Shown here one piece after another: positions 51,508 through 60,771 of a stretch of 64,000 nt of DNA. Where the stretch lies: contig NZ_CP007139.1 in NCBI RefSeq assembly GCF_000724625.1, positions 1,302,001 through 1,366,000 on the forward strand. The letters are read 5' to 3'. A program made the position numbers and the translations under genes. Source of the stretch: Fimbriimonas ginsengisoli Gsoil 348 (GTDB lineage: Bacteria; Armatimonadota; Fimbriimonadia; Fimbriimonadales; Fimbriimonadaceae). Position 1 is the first letter of the stretch; every line of letters starts with the position of its first letter. The notes under the pieces were generated by a model. The model saw nothing but the letters and a program-made list of their open reading frames with translations, searched no databases and was not told the DNA's origin.

Positions 51508-51999
51508 TTGGCTAAAGGACGCTACATCAAGAACGCAGAGCGGGCGTGCGCGGGTAAGGCAAAGTTCGCGACCGCTTACGAAGCCGAACAGACTGCGGAG
51601 TGGCGTTATGGGGCTTATCAATGCCCGGTCTGTCACCAATTCCACCTGACCAGCCGAAACGGGGGCGCCGCCACCACTCCCCTGCCCGAGAAACCCGGGA
51701 AACCTAAGGAGACGGGTCCCAAACTGGCTGATCTCGACTGGAGCGCGGCGCTCGATCCTCAGCCGAAGCCGCCCCGACCGACCAAACCCAGGAAGCCAAA
51801 ACCGCCTCCCGAACCCCCCACCCGTGCGGCTCGATGCCTCGACCGTCCAGGTAAGGACCACCGCGTGCGCCTCGTCGTAGACGGGGTGATCGTGAAGTCG
51901 GCGCCGATCCGAGACCTGACGCTTCGGTCGATCCTCACCGGAGGGACCGTCGTTAAGGTCTCATCGACCGATCCTCCGGCCGTTATCGCAACGCTTTAG
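51508..51999 (+). CDS. Zinc-finger-like protein with Pro-rich linker
   Basis: A 163-residue protein. The N-terminus, RACAGKAKFATAYEAEQTAEW...YQCPVCHQFHLTSR, with Cys19, a CPVC pair and following His, resembles small zinc-ribbon proteins often found in phages and actinobacteria. A Pro/Lys-rich linker (about 75-110) leads to a short beta-rich domain. It starts at TTG 51508, two bases after the nucleotidyltransferase stop, so it may belong to that unit. Confidence 0.65.
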   Translation: MAKGRYIKNAERACAGKAKFATAYEAEQTAEWRYGAYQCPVCHQFHLTSRNGGAATTPLPEKPGKPKETGPKLADLDWSAALDPQPKPPRPTKPRKPKPPPEPPTRAARCLDRPGKDHRVRLVVDGVIVKSAPIRDLTLRSILTGGTVVKVSSTDPPAVIATL

Positions 52000-52075
52000 A
52001 GGAGCCAAAAAAGCCCCCTCTACAAAGCTTTGAGGTATAGCCGCTCTGTAATCCGTAGGATTGTGGCCGCCGGTT

Positions 52076-53254
52076 CTAGAAGGGCCCGTTGCTCCACATT
52101 GGTGGGCCGTCGAGGAGGCTGCGAAGAACATTGAAAGCATCCTCGCTTTCGACTTCCATGCGCTGGCGATCCCGTAGCTTCGAGACGGGTAGAGCGCCGA
52201 AGAAGGCCTGGGAGAAGGCTTGGATGTCCATGCTCACCTGCGCCTCCGCGGTTGTCGGTTCCACGTTCACGGCGCCGTCCGCAATCGACACCTGCCAACG
52301 CCGGTCGTTCCACGAGGCGAACGGATCCCGAACACCGAGGACGAACTCTCCCTTGCGCCCGGGCGCTGGTTTTAGGGCGGTTAAGGCGGAGGCAATGTCG
52401 ACCACTCGCCCCTGAAGGGTTGTCCCAACGGAAGTCTGCATATCGTGGTGAAACATCTCGGACCAGAATCCGTCATCCTCGGGAGCCTGCCAGGTGAACC
52501 ACTTCGCCTGCATGTGGAGGCGGCTCAACAAACCCAACAGGGCCTGCCTGGCCTTTATGTTTAAGGCAATGAACTCCGGCAGCCAGGTCTCTTCGGAACC
52601 GCCTCCGCGAAGAACGAGGTACCCCTCGATCCCTTCGTCTCCCTCGTAAACGTACACGTAGGAGAGGTGAGACTTGCTGTCGCTCAGAATAAGATCCCAC
52701 TCGGCTTCGTCACGAACCGCCATTCCACGATAGCCTCGCCCAATGCGCCGGTAAACCTCCTCGATCGCTTTACGATCCTGCTTTCCCGCGGCTCGCACAC
52801 TATCCGTCTCCGGGACGGGGCGCAGGGCTCGGCTCGGAACCCGGTACGACCTCCGGATGTTGACCCACTCCCAACCGAACTGCCGATAGTAAGCGAATTC
52901 GAAGGGGCAGATCGTTGTAAGAAGTTGACCGGCGTCGCGCATATGTTCGAGCGCATATCTAAGGCAGGCGCCACCGTATCCGCGACCCCGGCGTGCTGGC
53001 GCGCAAGCGATCGAGGAGATGTAGGTGGACGGCAGAACAAGTCCGGGCTCGAATTGCATGAGGGTCGTGTACATCTGAAGGGTCGCCTGCATGCCGGCCT
53101 CATCCCAAAGGCCGAACCTGACCATGCGATGCTCGAATCCGTCCCTGTAGCGCGCGAGACCCCCGAGCGAGCTTAAGGTCCCACGCTCGAAGCTCTGAAG
53201 CCACAGGAAGTCGGCCTCCTCGAACTCCTTCTCTACCAACCTGCGAATTTCCAC
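52076..53254 (-). CDS. Eis-family GNAT acetyltransferase
   Basis: A 392-residue three-domain acetyltransferase like Mycobacterium Eis. The first GNAT domain has the acetyl-CoA loop CAPARRGRGYGGACLRYAL (about 86-104). A second GNAT-like domain follows, then a C-terminal sterol-carrier-like domain (about 285-390). Family members acetylate amines such as aminoglycosides or proteins; the substrate here is not known. Confidence 0.88.
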   Translation of the reverse strand: MEIRRLVEKEFEEADFLWLQSFERGTLSSLGGLARYRDGFEHRMVRFGLWDEAGMQATLQMYTTLMQFEPGLVLPSTYISSIACAPARRGRGYGGACLRYALEHMRDAGQLLTTICPFEFAYYRQFGWEWVNIRRSYRVPSRALRPVPETDSVRAAGKQDRKAIEEVYRRIGRGYRGMAVRDEAEWDLILSDSKSHLSYVYVYEGDEGIEGYLVLRGGGSEETWLPEFIALNIKARQALLGLLSRLHMQAKWFTWQAPEDDGFWSEMFHHDMQTSVGTTLQGRVVDIASALTALKPAPGRKGEFVLGVRDPFASWNDRRWQVSIADGAVNVEPTTAEAQVSMDIQAFSQAFFGALPVSKLRDRQRMEVESEDAFNVLRSLLDGPPMWSNGPF

Positions 53255-53405
53255 TTCTCCCTCCGATTTCTGCCCTAGGCACCATAGCCTTTTTATCGGC
53301 GAGATGCAACCCTATTGAGTCCGGAGCAGGAGAGTGCGCGGGTTCATTGACCCCGATGCCTACGCCTCGCCGGGCATTTAGCCCGCGACGAGCTACCCTG
53401 TGGTT

Positions 53406-54143
53406 ATGGACCAAGTGAGCGCCGAGGAGTGGCTGAGGGGGGCGAGCGAGGGCGAACTTGAAGAGGTCGAGAAAACGACCCACGATACTCGCGCCTGGTT
53501 CGCTACGATCGATGGAGTTCGTGTCTTCGCCAAGTGGTATCCGTCCGCCTTGCGCGACACCTGGTCCGGCGTCGAGCGCTCCATCGCGGGCCAAGCACTC
53601 CACCCTTCCATCGTTCCGCTCGAGCGCGTCGTTAAGTGCGCCGGAGGCGACCTCTTCTTGTACCCTCGCGTCGACGGCGAGAATCTGGGGCAGCCCGAAG
53701 CAAAGCATCGATTCTCAAAACTGCCGACACAGGAACGTTTAACCGCCGTGCTCGCCGTCTGCGGAGCTCTTGCCGCCGTCTGCGAGGCTGGATTCGCCGT
53801 CGTCGATTGGTACGAGGGGAATATGATCTACGACTTCGAGAGACGCCGAATCTGGCTGTTCGACTGGGAGCTAAGCCTCCCCGGAGGCTCCTTCGTTCTC
53901 GAGATGGACTCAAATTATGGGTCGAGCCGCCTGCAAGCCCCCGAGGAGTTCGTTCGGGGCAGCGTCATCGATCAGGTCACCCTGGTCTTCAACCTCGGCC
54001 GGTTTGCTCTCCTCAACTTGCCCGAGCTGGCCGATGAATTGGCTCCAGTGTTGGCGAAGGCGACCTACCCGGCTAAATCCGGCAGATTCCAGACGGTGGC
54101 CGAGCTCGCGAGAGCACTTCAATTGTCGGTTCCGAAGCACTGA
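53406..54143 (+). CDS. Protein kinase-like protein
   Basis: A 245-residue kinase-fold protein. A Lys in VRVFAKWYPS fits the ATP-binding strand. VVDWYEGNMIYDF matches the catalytic loop with Asp and Asn in place, and LFDWELSLP lies where DFG would be, so the third motif is altered. No glycine-rich loop is obvious and the protein is short, so it may be a degenerate or small aminoglycoside/choline-kinase-type enzyme. TACCCT six bases before the ATG is a possible -10. Confidence 0.72.
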   Translation: MDQVSAEEWLRGASEGELEEVEKTTHDTRAWFATIDGVRVFAKWYPSALRDTWSGVERSIAGQALHPSIVPLERVVKCAGGDLFLYPRVDGENLGQPEAKHRFSKLPTQERLTAVLAVCGALAAVCEAGFAVVDWYEGNMIYDFERRRIWLFDWELSLPGGSFVLEMDSNYGSSRLQAPEEFVRGSVIDQVTLVFNLGRFALLNLPELADELAPVLAKATYPAKSGRFQTVAELARALQLSVPKH

Positions 54144-54189
54144 GAAAAGCGCGAGCGAGCTCGCGCACTCCCAAAGCGCTTCGCGCCTT

Positions 54190-54981
54190 TCAGAGGCCCG
54201 CGTACCAGTCGTAGCCCTGCTCGGCCCAATAGTCCTTGGGGCGGGCGGAGCCGAAGGTGATCGTGCCGATCCGTTTGATGTTCTTGATGCCGTACTTGGT
54301 GGGGATCACCAGGCGGATCGGGGCGCCGTGCTCCAGGGTTAGCGGCTGACCGTTCATTTCGTAGGCGAGGAGCGTCTGCGGATGGAGGGCGCTCGGCGTA
54401 TCCAGGCCGACGTAATAGAATCCTTCGACCGACTCCAAGCCGACGTACTCGGGACGAGTTTTGAGCCCGCTCCGATCTTCCGGCTTTGCCTTCTTCATCA
54501 GCTCGCCGGTGATATGGTCGATCAGATCCACGAAACGGACGCCAGTCCAATGGACGATGGCGGTCCACCCCTCGATACAGTTCAGCTCCGTCGTCTGGTC
54601 GATCTTCGGAAGCTTCTTGAGCTGAGCCATGGTGAGCTGCATCGGCTCATCCAAGCCGGGCAAGCCTGCGACGCTCAGCCTCCACTCGTCGATGTCAAGC
54701 TCCTCGACATTGGCCTCTTCATCCAACGAGTTGACGGTCGGCTCGATCGCGCGGGCAGGGTCGAAGGTGGGGGCAAGTGCCATGCCGTTGTAGAGGTCGC
54801 GTTGAAGTTGTTCGTTCGCCTCCAACACTTTCCGGAACGGCCATGCGACTCCGTCGTCGTCCCGGCGCGAGGCGAGCCAGGTCACTCCGCCGTATGTGCC
54901 GAAGACGGCTACTCCCGCCCACAAGAAGCTCCGGCGGGACATCCGCTTCATCTGCTGATGGGGCTCGAGCGGCTCGCTCAC
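54190..54981 (-). CDS. Molybdopterin-dependent oxidoreductase, Tat-exported
   Basis: A 263-residue sulfite-oxidase-family oxidoreductase. A Tat signal (SRRSFLWAG) is followed by the molybdopterin domain with the cofactor-ligating Cys135 in TELNCIEGW and the HGAPIRLVIPTKYGIKNIKRI stretch. It probably works in the periplasm with the coupled cytochrome b. Function may parallel MsrP-type repair or a related reductase; the substrate is unknown. The four-base overlap with the upstream gene shows coupling. Confidence 0.9.
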   Translation of the reverse strand: MSEPLEPHQQMKRMSRRSFLWAGVAVFGTYGGVTWLASRRDDDGVAWPFRKVLEANEQLQRDLYNGMALAPTFDPARAIEPTVNSLDEEANVEELDIDEWRLSVAGLPGLDEPMQLTMAQLKKLPKIDQTTELNCIEGWTAIVHWTGVRFVDLIDHITGELMKKAKPEDRSGLKTRPEYVGLESVEGFYYVGLDTPSALHPQTLLAYEMNGQPLTLEHGAPIRLVIPTKYGIKNIKRIGTITFGSARPKDYWAEQGYDWYAGL

Positions 54982-55649
54982 TGGGCCACCTCCTCGACCG
55001 GCGCGAGTTCGTAGCCGGTGATCATCGATCGGAAGTTATTCCACCCCGCCCGCAGCACCTGCAGCACGTGGATCACGAAGAAGACGACATAACCCATGGT
55101 GAGCCAGAAGTGGATGAATCTGGCGTTTTGATATCCGCCGATCGGAGCCGAGAGCCAGGCGAACTGGGTCGGCTTGTAGACCGCGATTCCGGTTAGGAGG
55201 GAGAAAAAGCCCATGATGACGATGCCGGTGTAAGCGATCCGCTGGGCGCCGTTGAACTTCGATTTGGGTAACGGCTTCTTGGTGAGATGGAGATCGTGGA
55301 GAACGACGTGGATCGATTCCTTCAACGTATGCCGGTTCGGTAACAACTCGCGCCACTCGCCGGAGAACCACGTGTACAGCACGTACAGAAGCCCGTTGAT
55401 GGAAAAAAACCACATGAAGAAGAAGTGCCAAGCCATCCCTTCGGCAAGGCGGGAGCTCATCCCGGCTTTGTCGTAGAGCTTGTCGGAGAACAGCATGTAC
55501 GGCCCAAGGTGGTAGGCACGGTTGGCCCAGTAGATGAGAAGGCCGCTCCAGATCATGATGGTCAGGGCGGGAAAGTTCACCCAGTGGAACCATCTCGTCG
55601 CCAACCGGTGCTTGCGCACCAACATCACATCCGTCGTTTCCTCGGTCAT
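54978..55649 (-). CDS. Cytochrome b membrane subunit
   Basis: A 223-residue integral membrane cytochrome b of the b561/Ni-Fe-hydrogenase type, with about four helices and His ligands in the opening RKHRLATRWFHWVNFP and in later helices (AEGMAWHFFFMWFFSING, FIHFWLTMGYVVFFVIHVLQVL). The start at 55649 is used because the upstream in-frame part lies under the divergent ispE region. It passes electrons to the molybdopterin protein encoded next. Confidence 0.88.
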   Translation of the reverse strand: MTEETTDVMLVRKHRLATRWFHWVNFPALTIMIWSGLLIYWANRAYHLGPYMLFSDKLYDKAGMSSRLAEGMAWHFFFMWFFSINGLLYVLYTWFSGEWRELLPNRHTLKESIHVVLHDLHLTKKPLPKSKFNGAQRIAYTGIVIMGFFSLLTGIAVYKPTQFAWLSAPIGGYQNARFIHFWLTMGYVVFFVIHVLQVLRAGWNNFRSMITGYELAPVEEVAQ

Positions 55650-55709
55650 TGCGTGAAGGGTAATGCATCTACGAAGCGGAAGTTCCGGATTTCGTGGTTC
55701 ACTTTCCGA

Positions 55710-56519
55710 ATGACGTCGCGGTTGGTCGTTCCGTGCCCGGCCAAGGTGAATCTCTTCCTCGCGGTGGGTCCCCGCGACGAGCGGGGATATCACCCTTTGC
55801 GAACCATTTTTCAGGCGATCGACCTTTGCGACATTCTGGTGATCGAGACGAATCCGGCCGAGCCCGGATTTTTCTGCGACGACCCCGGCGTGCCGCTCGA
55901 CAATACGGTCACCAAGGCAATGCGTCTCATCCCTTCGCTGCCTCCGCTACGAGTAACTTTGGAGAAGAAGATCCCCAGCGAAAGCGGCCTCGGCGGGGGA
56001 AGCTCGGATGCGGCGGGACTGTTGCGCGCCGCCATCAAACTCGGTTTTCTTGCTCCCGAAGACGCCCCAGCGATCGCGCTTTCGATCGGAGCGGATGTGC
56101 CGTTCTTTCTGGTCGGAGGCCGTGCGCGGGCCGAGGGGTATGGGGAGCGGCTCGAGCCTCTGCCGGATCGGGAGACGGAGTGGCTCGTGGTGGTCCGGCC
56201 GGACGTCGGCTGCCCGACCGGTCCGGCGTTTGCGAAGCTCGACGAGCGCCCCTATGAGTGGCGGGAGTTCCCCGCGGACGACCTTCTCTACAACGATTTC
56301 GAGCGGGTTGCGCCGCGCTACTGCCTCGACCTCATCGACCGGCTGCGGGCTCTGGGCGCCACCGACGCCGCCCTCACCGGCTCCGGCTCGGCCGTGTTCG
56401 GCCGGTTCGCAAGCCTCGAAGAAGCGGAAAGAGCGAAGGAGAAATTGGTCCAAGAAGGATTCGTGCGGATCTGGGTGACCCGAACTCTCACGCGCGCGGA
56501 GAGCCTTTACCTGGAGTAA
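55710..56519 (+). CDS. ispE: 4-diphosphocytidyl-2-C-methyl-D-erythritol kinase
   Basis: A 269-residue GHMP kinase of the MEP isoprenoid pathway. The substrate loop PAKVNLFLAVGPRDERGYHPLRTIFQ, the ATP-binding PSESGLGGGSSDAAGL (about 90-105) and the closing ALTGSGSAVFGRF are intact. The frame is open upstream to 55425, but ATG 55710 fits the family start. Sixty bases separate it from the divergent cytochrome b gene, so promoters must be back to back. Confidence 0.94.
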   Translation: MTSRLVVPCPAKVNLFLAVGPRDERGYHPLRTIFQAIDLCDILVIETNPAEPGFFCDDPGVPLDNTVTKAMRLIPSLPPLRVTLEKKIPSESGLGGGSSDAAGLLRAAIKLGFLAPEDAPAIALSIGADVPFFLVGGRARAEGYGERLEPLPDRETEWLVVVRPDVGCPTGPAFAKLDERPYEWREFPADDLLYNDFERVAPRYCLDLIDRLRALGATDAALTGSGSAVFGRFASLEEAERAKEKLVQEGFVRIWVTRTLTRAESLYLE

Positions 56520-56548
56520 GGGGTGCCAGCGGCGCAATCTCAACGTGG

Positions 56549-56567
56549 CAGGGGCGGCTCGCCCCTG
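56549..56567. terminator. ispE terminator candidate
   Basis: CAGGGGCG-GCT-CGCCCCTG, a perfect 8-base stem with a 3-base loop, 30 bases after the ispE stop. A second palindrome, CTTGGGCGG-G-CCGCCCAAG at 56686-56704, stands before the next gene. Neither has a T-run. Confidence 0.5.
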
Positions 56568-56766
56568 GTATTCAGCCAAGCAAGCCATCAAATCTCCTGC
56601 ATAAGAGATCAATCTTCCCTAAATATCGCTAATGAGGAATGCGCCCGGTCCCGTCCGAAGGTGCGGTTTGACGGGAGGCTTCTTACTTGGGCGGGCCGCC
56701 CAAGATACACACGGGCGAGCCGCTCGTGCCACGGTAACTGACCCGCATTTGGTCGGGAGGCAACTT

Positions 56767-57321
56767 CTACGGCCGATCCGGAACGGACTCCAGCCATGCC
56801 TTTGCCTCGCTCGGGCGGCGGAAGCGGATGCCGGTTTTTCCCTGTAACTCGGGGCTCGCAAAGAATTCATCTGCCTGCCCGCGACGTCGACGGTGCGTCG
56901 TAAGGACCCAGAGGTAGAGCGACTCCTTCGAGAAGAAGTGCCACCAGAACCGCTCGCGGTTTCCGTTCCAGAGCACCTCCTGACGCAGGCTTCGGCGAAA
57001 GATGCGGCGGGTTAGCCGCCACAGGATGACCGGCAGCGAGTAGTCGAGCCAGATCACGGTGTCGCAGCGTTCGAAGATCAGGTCGCGGACTCGGGCGTAG
57101 TTGCCGTCGATGACCCAGCCGTCTTGGGCGACGATCTCACCGACCCGCCGGCGAAACTCCTCCGTCTCGATCTCCTTCCAGTTCGGCTGGTGATTGATCC
57201 CGTCGAGCTCGACGTACGGCAGGTCAAGCCGCCGGGCTAATTCCTTCCCGAGGGTCGACTTGCCTGCCGCGGAGCTCCCGCGCACGCTGATCCTTTTTCC
57301 TGGCGGGGGCATGTCGTTCAT
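56767..57321 (-). CDS. P-loop kinase-like protein
   Basis: A 184-residue nucleotide kinase-like protein. Walker A GSSAAGKST covers residues 15-23. The WVIDGNYARVRDLIFERCDTVIWLDYS stretch and an Arg-rich lid (RRIFRRSLRQEVLWNG) resemble the FlaR/topology-modulation adenylate-kinase-like group. The likely start is ATG 57321; further upstream codons lie under the divergent nadB region. The substrate is unknown. Confidence 0.8.
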   Translation of the reverse strand: MNDMPPPGKRISVRGSSAAGKSTLGKELARRLDLPYVELDGINHQPNWKEIETEEFRRRVGEIVAQDGWVIDGNYARVRDLIFERCDTVIWLDYSLPVILWRLTRRIFRRSLRQEVLWNGNRERFWWHFFSKESLYLWVLTTHRRRRGQADEFFASPELQGKTGIRFRRPSEAKAWLESVPDRP

Positions 57322-57378
57322 GGGAGGGAGAAGATACCACGTGGGCGCGACCGCGCCTCGAAAGTCTATAACGAATCC

Positions 57379-58881
57379 ATGAACACGTCGCGATTCGACT
57401 TCCTGGTGATTGGAAGCGGCTTGGCAGGATTGACGTATGCGCTGCGGGCTGCCCGGCATGGCCGGGTTTGCGTTCTTACCAAGGGCGAGGTGACCGACTC
57501 GAACACGAGCTGGGCCCAAGGGGGGATCGCCGCCGCGGTCGGCGAGGCCGACAGTTGGGAGCTTCACGAGCAAGACACCCTGATCGCGGGAGCGGGGCTA
57601 TGCGACGAGCAGGCGGTTCGCTTCCTCGTCCAACAGGCGCCGGAGGCTATCCGGTGGCTGATCGAGCTTGGCGCTCGATTCGATTTCGACGGCAACGACC
57701 TGGCGCTGGGGCGAGAGGGGGGTCACAGCCGCAACCGGATCGTGCACCACGCCGACAAAACCGGCTGGGAGATCGAGCGCACCGTGGTGGCGGCGGTACG
57801 GCAGACGGCGAACATCGAAGTATTTCAGCACGCCTACGTCACCCAACTCCTGATGTCGGACGGACGCTGCGTGGGGGCCGAGGCCCGGCTGGGAGACGAC
57901 AACGAACCACGGCAGATGCTGGCCAACGCGGTGATGCTGGCCACCGGCGGGTGCGGGCGGATGTATCAACACACCACGAACCCCCGCGTCGCTACCGCGG
58001 ATGGCATCGGCCTCGGCTCGGCGGTCGGGGCCAGGGTGGAAAACATGGAGTTCATGCAGTTCCACCCCACCACGCTGTTTCACCCTCAGATGCGGAGCTT
58101 TTTGATCACCGAGGCGGTGCGCGGAGCGGGCGGAACCCTCCGCAATCACCTCGGGCGGCGGTTCATGTACGATTACGATCCGCGTCTGGAGCTCGCCCCT
58201 CGCGACGTGGTCGCGCGGGCGATCGAGGCGGAGATGAAGAAGCACGGAACGTGGTGCGTGTACCTCGATATGACCCATCTTCGTCCGGAGCTCATCCGGC
58301 ATGAGTTTCCGACCATTCACGAAAAGCTTGCCTCGATCGGGCTGGAGATCGAGAAGGATTGGATCCCGGTCGTTCCCGCCCAGCACTACTCCTGCGGCGG
58401 CGTGGTCACCGACCTTAACGGCCAAACCACTGTGCCAGGTCTCTACGCCGCCGGCGAGGTTGCCAGCACCGGGGTCCACGGAGCAAACCGATTGGCGAGC
58501 AACTCGCTGCTGGAGGCGCTCGTGTTCGCCGTCTCGGCGGCGGAGGCATCGGCGGGCGACCGGGTGGAGATCGGAGGCTTGGAGAAAAAGAACGTGCACT
58601 GCATCAGCGAAGCGGAGTCGATCCGGATCCGCCGGGCGCTCCAGAGGACGATGACGAACGAGGCGGGTATCGTCCGGACATTCCACGGATTGGAGGAGGC
58701 GAAACAGGCCATCGACGGTCTGATCGAGGAGTACCACTCCCTGCCGGAAACTCCCTTCTCCCAGCACCCGCACGAAACTTTGAACCTCATGCTCGCCGCT
58801 CGCTACGTCGTAGACGGAGCGTTAAGCCGCGACCGGAACGTCGGCCTCCACTTCAACTCGGATCTCGAGGCCAAAAGTTGA
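57379..58881 (+). CDS. nadB: L-aspartate oxidase
   Basis: A 500-residue flavoprotein that oxidises L-aspartate to iminoaspartate, the first step of NAD biosynthesis. FDFLVIGSGLAGLTYALRAA binds FAD, NTSWAQGGIAAAVG and REGGHSRNRIVH line the active site, MEFMQFHPTTL and QHYSCGGVVTDLNGQT are signatures, and a C-terminal helical domain closes. TATAAC six bases before the ATG could be a -10 element. No nadA or nadC is adjacent. Confidence 0.95.
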   Translation: MNTSRFDFLVIGSGLAGLTYALRAARHGRVCVLTKGEVTDSNTSWAQGGIAAAVGEADSWELHEQDTLIAGAGLCDEQAVRFLVQQAPEAIRWLIELGARFDFDGNDLALGREGGHSRNRIVHHADKTGWEIERTVVAAVRQTANIEVFQHAYVTQLLMSDGRCVGAEARLGDDNEPRQMLANAVMLATGGCGRMYQHTTNPRVATADGIGLGSAVGARVENMEFMQFHPTTLFHPQMRSFLITEAVRGAGGTLRNHLGRRFMYDYDPRLELAPRDVVARAIEAEMKKHGTWCVYLDMTHLRPELIRHEFPTIHEKLASIGLEIEKDWIPVVPAQHYSCGGVVTDLNGQTTVPGLYAAGEVASTGVHGANRLASNSLLEALVFAVSAAEASAGDRVEIGGLEKKNVHCISEAESIRIRRALQRTMTNEAGIVRTFHGLEEAKQAIDGLIEEYHSLPETPFSQHPHETLNLMLAARYVVDGALSRDRNVGLHFNSDLEAKS

Positions 58882-58902
58882 AGGATAGAACCTGGCCCTC
58901 CC

Positions 58903-58930
58903 CTTTGCGCCTTAGCGCCTTTGCGTGACC
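58903..58930 (-). repeat. GCAAAGGCGC-type repeat, copy
   Basis: CTTTGCGCCTTAGCGC followed by CTTTGCGTGACC. This is the reverse complement of 39534-39561 with one change. It is intergenic, between the nadB stop and the convergent envelope gene. Confidence 0.7.
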
Positions 58931-58956
58931 CTTCCGGCATCCCTTCCGGCACACCC

Positions 58957-60771
58957 TTACTTCGCAGCTTCCGAATACCGTGGAATCGATCTCGACCTCG
59001 GCAACGGCTTTGCCCAATCCGGTAGGAAAAGCCGGGCCTGGCAGATGCCCGTAGTTTCCGGCGTGTATAAAACTTCGGTGGTCCCCAGCGCTTGGTCCAC
59101 GCGGTAGCGCGGCAGGTTCGAGATGGCGTCCAAGCGAATCTCGTATCCGGCGGCCAGGCGTAAGACGCTCGCCTTCGGTTCGAGGACCGGCCACTCTACC
59201 GTGTAGTTTTTCTCGAACTCGGTGACGTGCAGCGGAACGTCGCTAAAAACTCGTACTGGGGAGAGCCAGGTATCGGCGTATCGCGCTTCTTCGGTCACGA
59301 GGCCGGCGAGTCGGAAGAGAGCTTGCCGCAGGCCCGGCATCGGTTCGAGCAGCTTGGCTTCATTCGAAGTTTGGCCGGTGCGACGACGCCAAATCTCCAG
59401 CCCTCTTTCCGCGCTTAAACCGGCCTGAAACATGGCGGCGGAGAGGCGGCGCTCCGGTTCCGGGCACAAGACTCCGGCGAGGGCGCTCAGCGCGGCGGCC
59501 CGCCGCCTCTGATTCGGATCTGCTACCCAGGGGAGCCATGTGTGCCAATCTCGCCGCCAGGCGACCGAGGTCAGTAGCGCGTTGTCCTCGGAAGTGGCTC
59601 GGGTGGAGGCGGTTACGGCTTGGCTGAGCAGCGCATGCGCGGACGCCAAATCGATTCCGACACCGGCTGCATCGTAGGGTAAGAGCTGGTCCGACCACGG
59701 CTCCTTGAAATAGGCGGCCTGCGAGAGATATTCGGACCCGGTTTCTTCCGCGGAATGGCGAGTCTGAATGTCTCTCGTCGCCGACAGAGTTTCCAGCGAG
59801 AGTTCGACGATACTCGGCACGTCGAACGGAGAGACCGTACCCATTGGAGCGCTCAAGTCAGCGCCAACGCTCAGGCCGCGCCCGGTAGGCACGCGGCGGA
59901 TCGGGAGCCGGATGCGCAACTCGGTCGACTTGCAAACCGACGCCGGTCCTTCGCCGAGGGAGAGCTTCATCCTCCGGGCGGGGGACAGCACTTTTAGCGG
60001 ATACCCCCCGATTTCGGCGAGAACGGCGGCTCGGGGCAAGAGCGCGCCCACGCGGCTGAAGGTCCAGTCGGCGACGACCGAGTCTTCGTCGGCCTGAACG
60101 GTGAGGTTTTGCAGCACCGGGGCGTTGTGCGACCAAATGTCTTCTTCCTCCGCCGCCGATTCGGCAAGGCGTCCGAGAGCGGCGGCGCTATTTGCCGCGG
60201 CGGGTTGCAGCCCCACCGGAAGACCGACACGGACCCAGCCCCGAAAGTCCGGAGCGCCTTCGATCGTCCAAGCGCCCGGTTTGCCGGTCACCGTGAGGCT
60301 CGATGGTCCATCAGGGAAACCCAAGACAAGCGGTGGCTGAGCGTCGCGAAACGATAGAACGACCCAACGGACGTTGGGGGTCGGCACACCGCTGGCGGCG
60401 CTTCCCTCTCTCCAGGTTAGATAAGGCGCTCCCGTCGATCCGACTTTCAGCGACAGCCCCTTTTCGAAATAGAGGGCGAAGCCCGGGGCGAGGAGGCTCG
60501 CGCGAACCTTGGCCGGGTTCCCGGCCGGCCCGCCAAGCGCGACGGTTTGCTCCATGTCCGACGTGGCCGTCGGCTTCCAGACTCTCGCAGGCCGAGCAAA
60601 TCGGATACGATCCGCCGCCGGGTGAGAGACGACGAATCCGTCGCTGTCGACGGTGAACCCCGGCAGATCGAACCGGCTTACGTACCCAAAGCGGCCGAAC
60701 GACTGGGCGGAGCCCGCCGCGGGCGCCAGCGCAGCCGCGAACAGAAGCAGGTTAATTAATCGTCGCGCCAA
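58957..60771 (-). CDS. Hypothetical secreted protein coupled to the LptD-like gene
   Basis: A 604-residue exported protein. I place the start at TTG 60771: the codons after it encode a clean signal peptide (RRLINLLLFAAALAPAAGSAQ), whereas the longer frame to 60852 has none and runs inside the upstream gene. The gene overlaps the LptD-like gene by 20 bases, so the two are probably coupled. The body is beta-rich at first, then helical and Leu/Arg-rich from about 330. I recognise no family. It may be a periplasmic or outer-membrane partner of the barrel protein. Confidence 0.75.
   Translation of the reverse strand: MARRLINLLLFAAALAPAAGSAQSFGRFGYVSRFDLPGFTVDSDGFVVSHPAADRIRFARPARVWKPTATSDMEQTVALGGPAGNPAKVRASLLAPGFALYFEKGLSLKVGSTGAPYLTWREGSAASGVPTPNVRWVVLSFRDAQPPLVLGFPDGPSSLTVTGKPGAWTIEGAPDFRGWVRVGLPVGLQPAAANSAAALGRLAESAAEEEDIWSHNAPVLQNLTVQADEDSVVADWTFSRVGALLPRAAVLAEIGGYPLKVLSPARRMKLSLGEGPASVCKSTELRIRLPIRRVPTGRGLSVGADLSAPMGTVSPFDVPSIVELSLETLSATRDIQTRHSAEETGSEYLSQAAYFKEPWSDQLLPYDAAGVGIDLASAHALLSQAVTASTRATSEDNALLTSVAWRRDWHTWLPWVADPNQRRRAAALSALAGVLCPEPERRLSAAMFQAGLSAERGLEIWRRRTGQTSNEAKLLEPMPGLRQALFRLAGLVTEEARYADTWLSPVRVFSDVPLHVTEFEKNYTVEWPVLEPKASVLRLAAGYEIRLDAISNLPRYRVDQALGTTEVLYTPETTGICQARLFLPDWAKPLPRSRSIPRYSEAAK

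Noticed and set aside
57598-58773. 391-codon antisense frame inside nadB
   Set aside because: nadB is intact on the other strand, and this frame shows only complementary codon bias.
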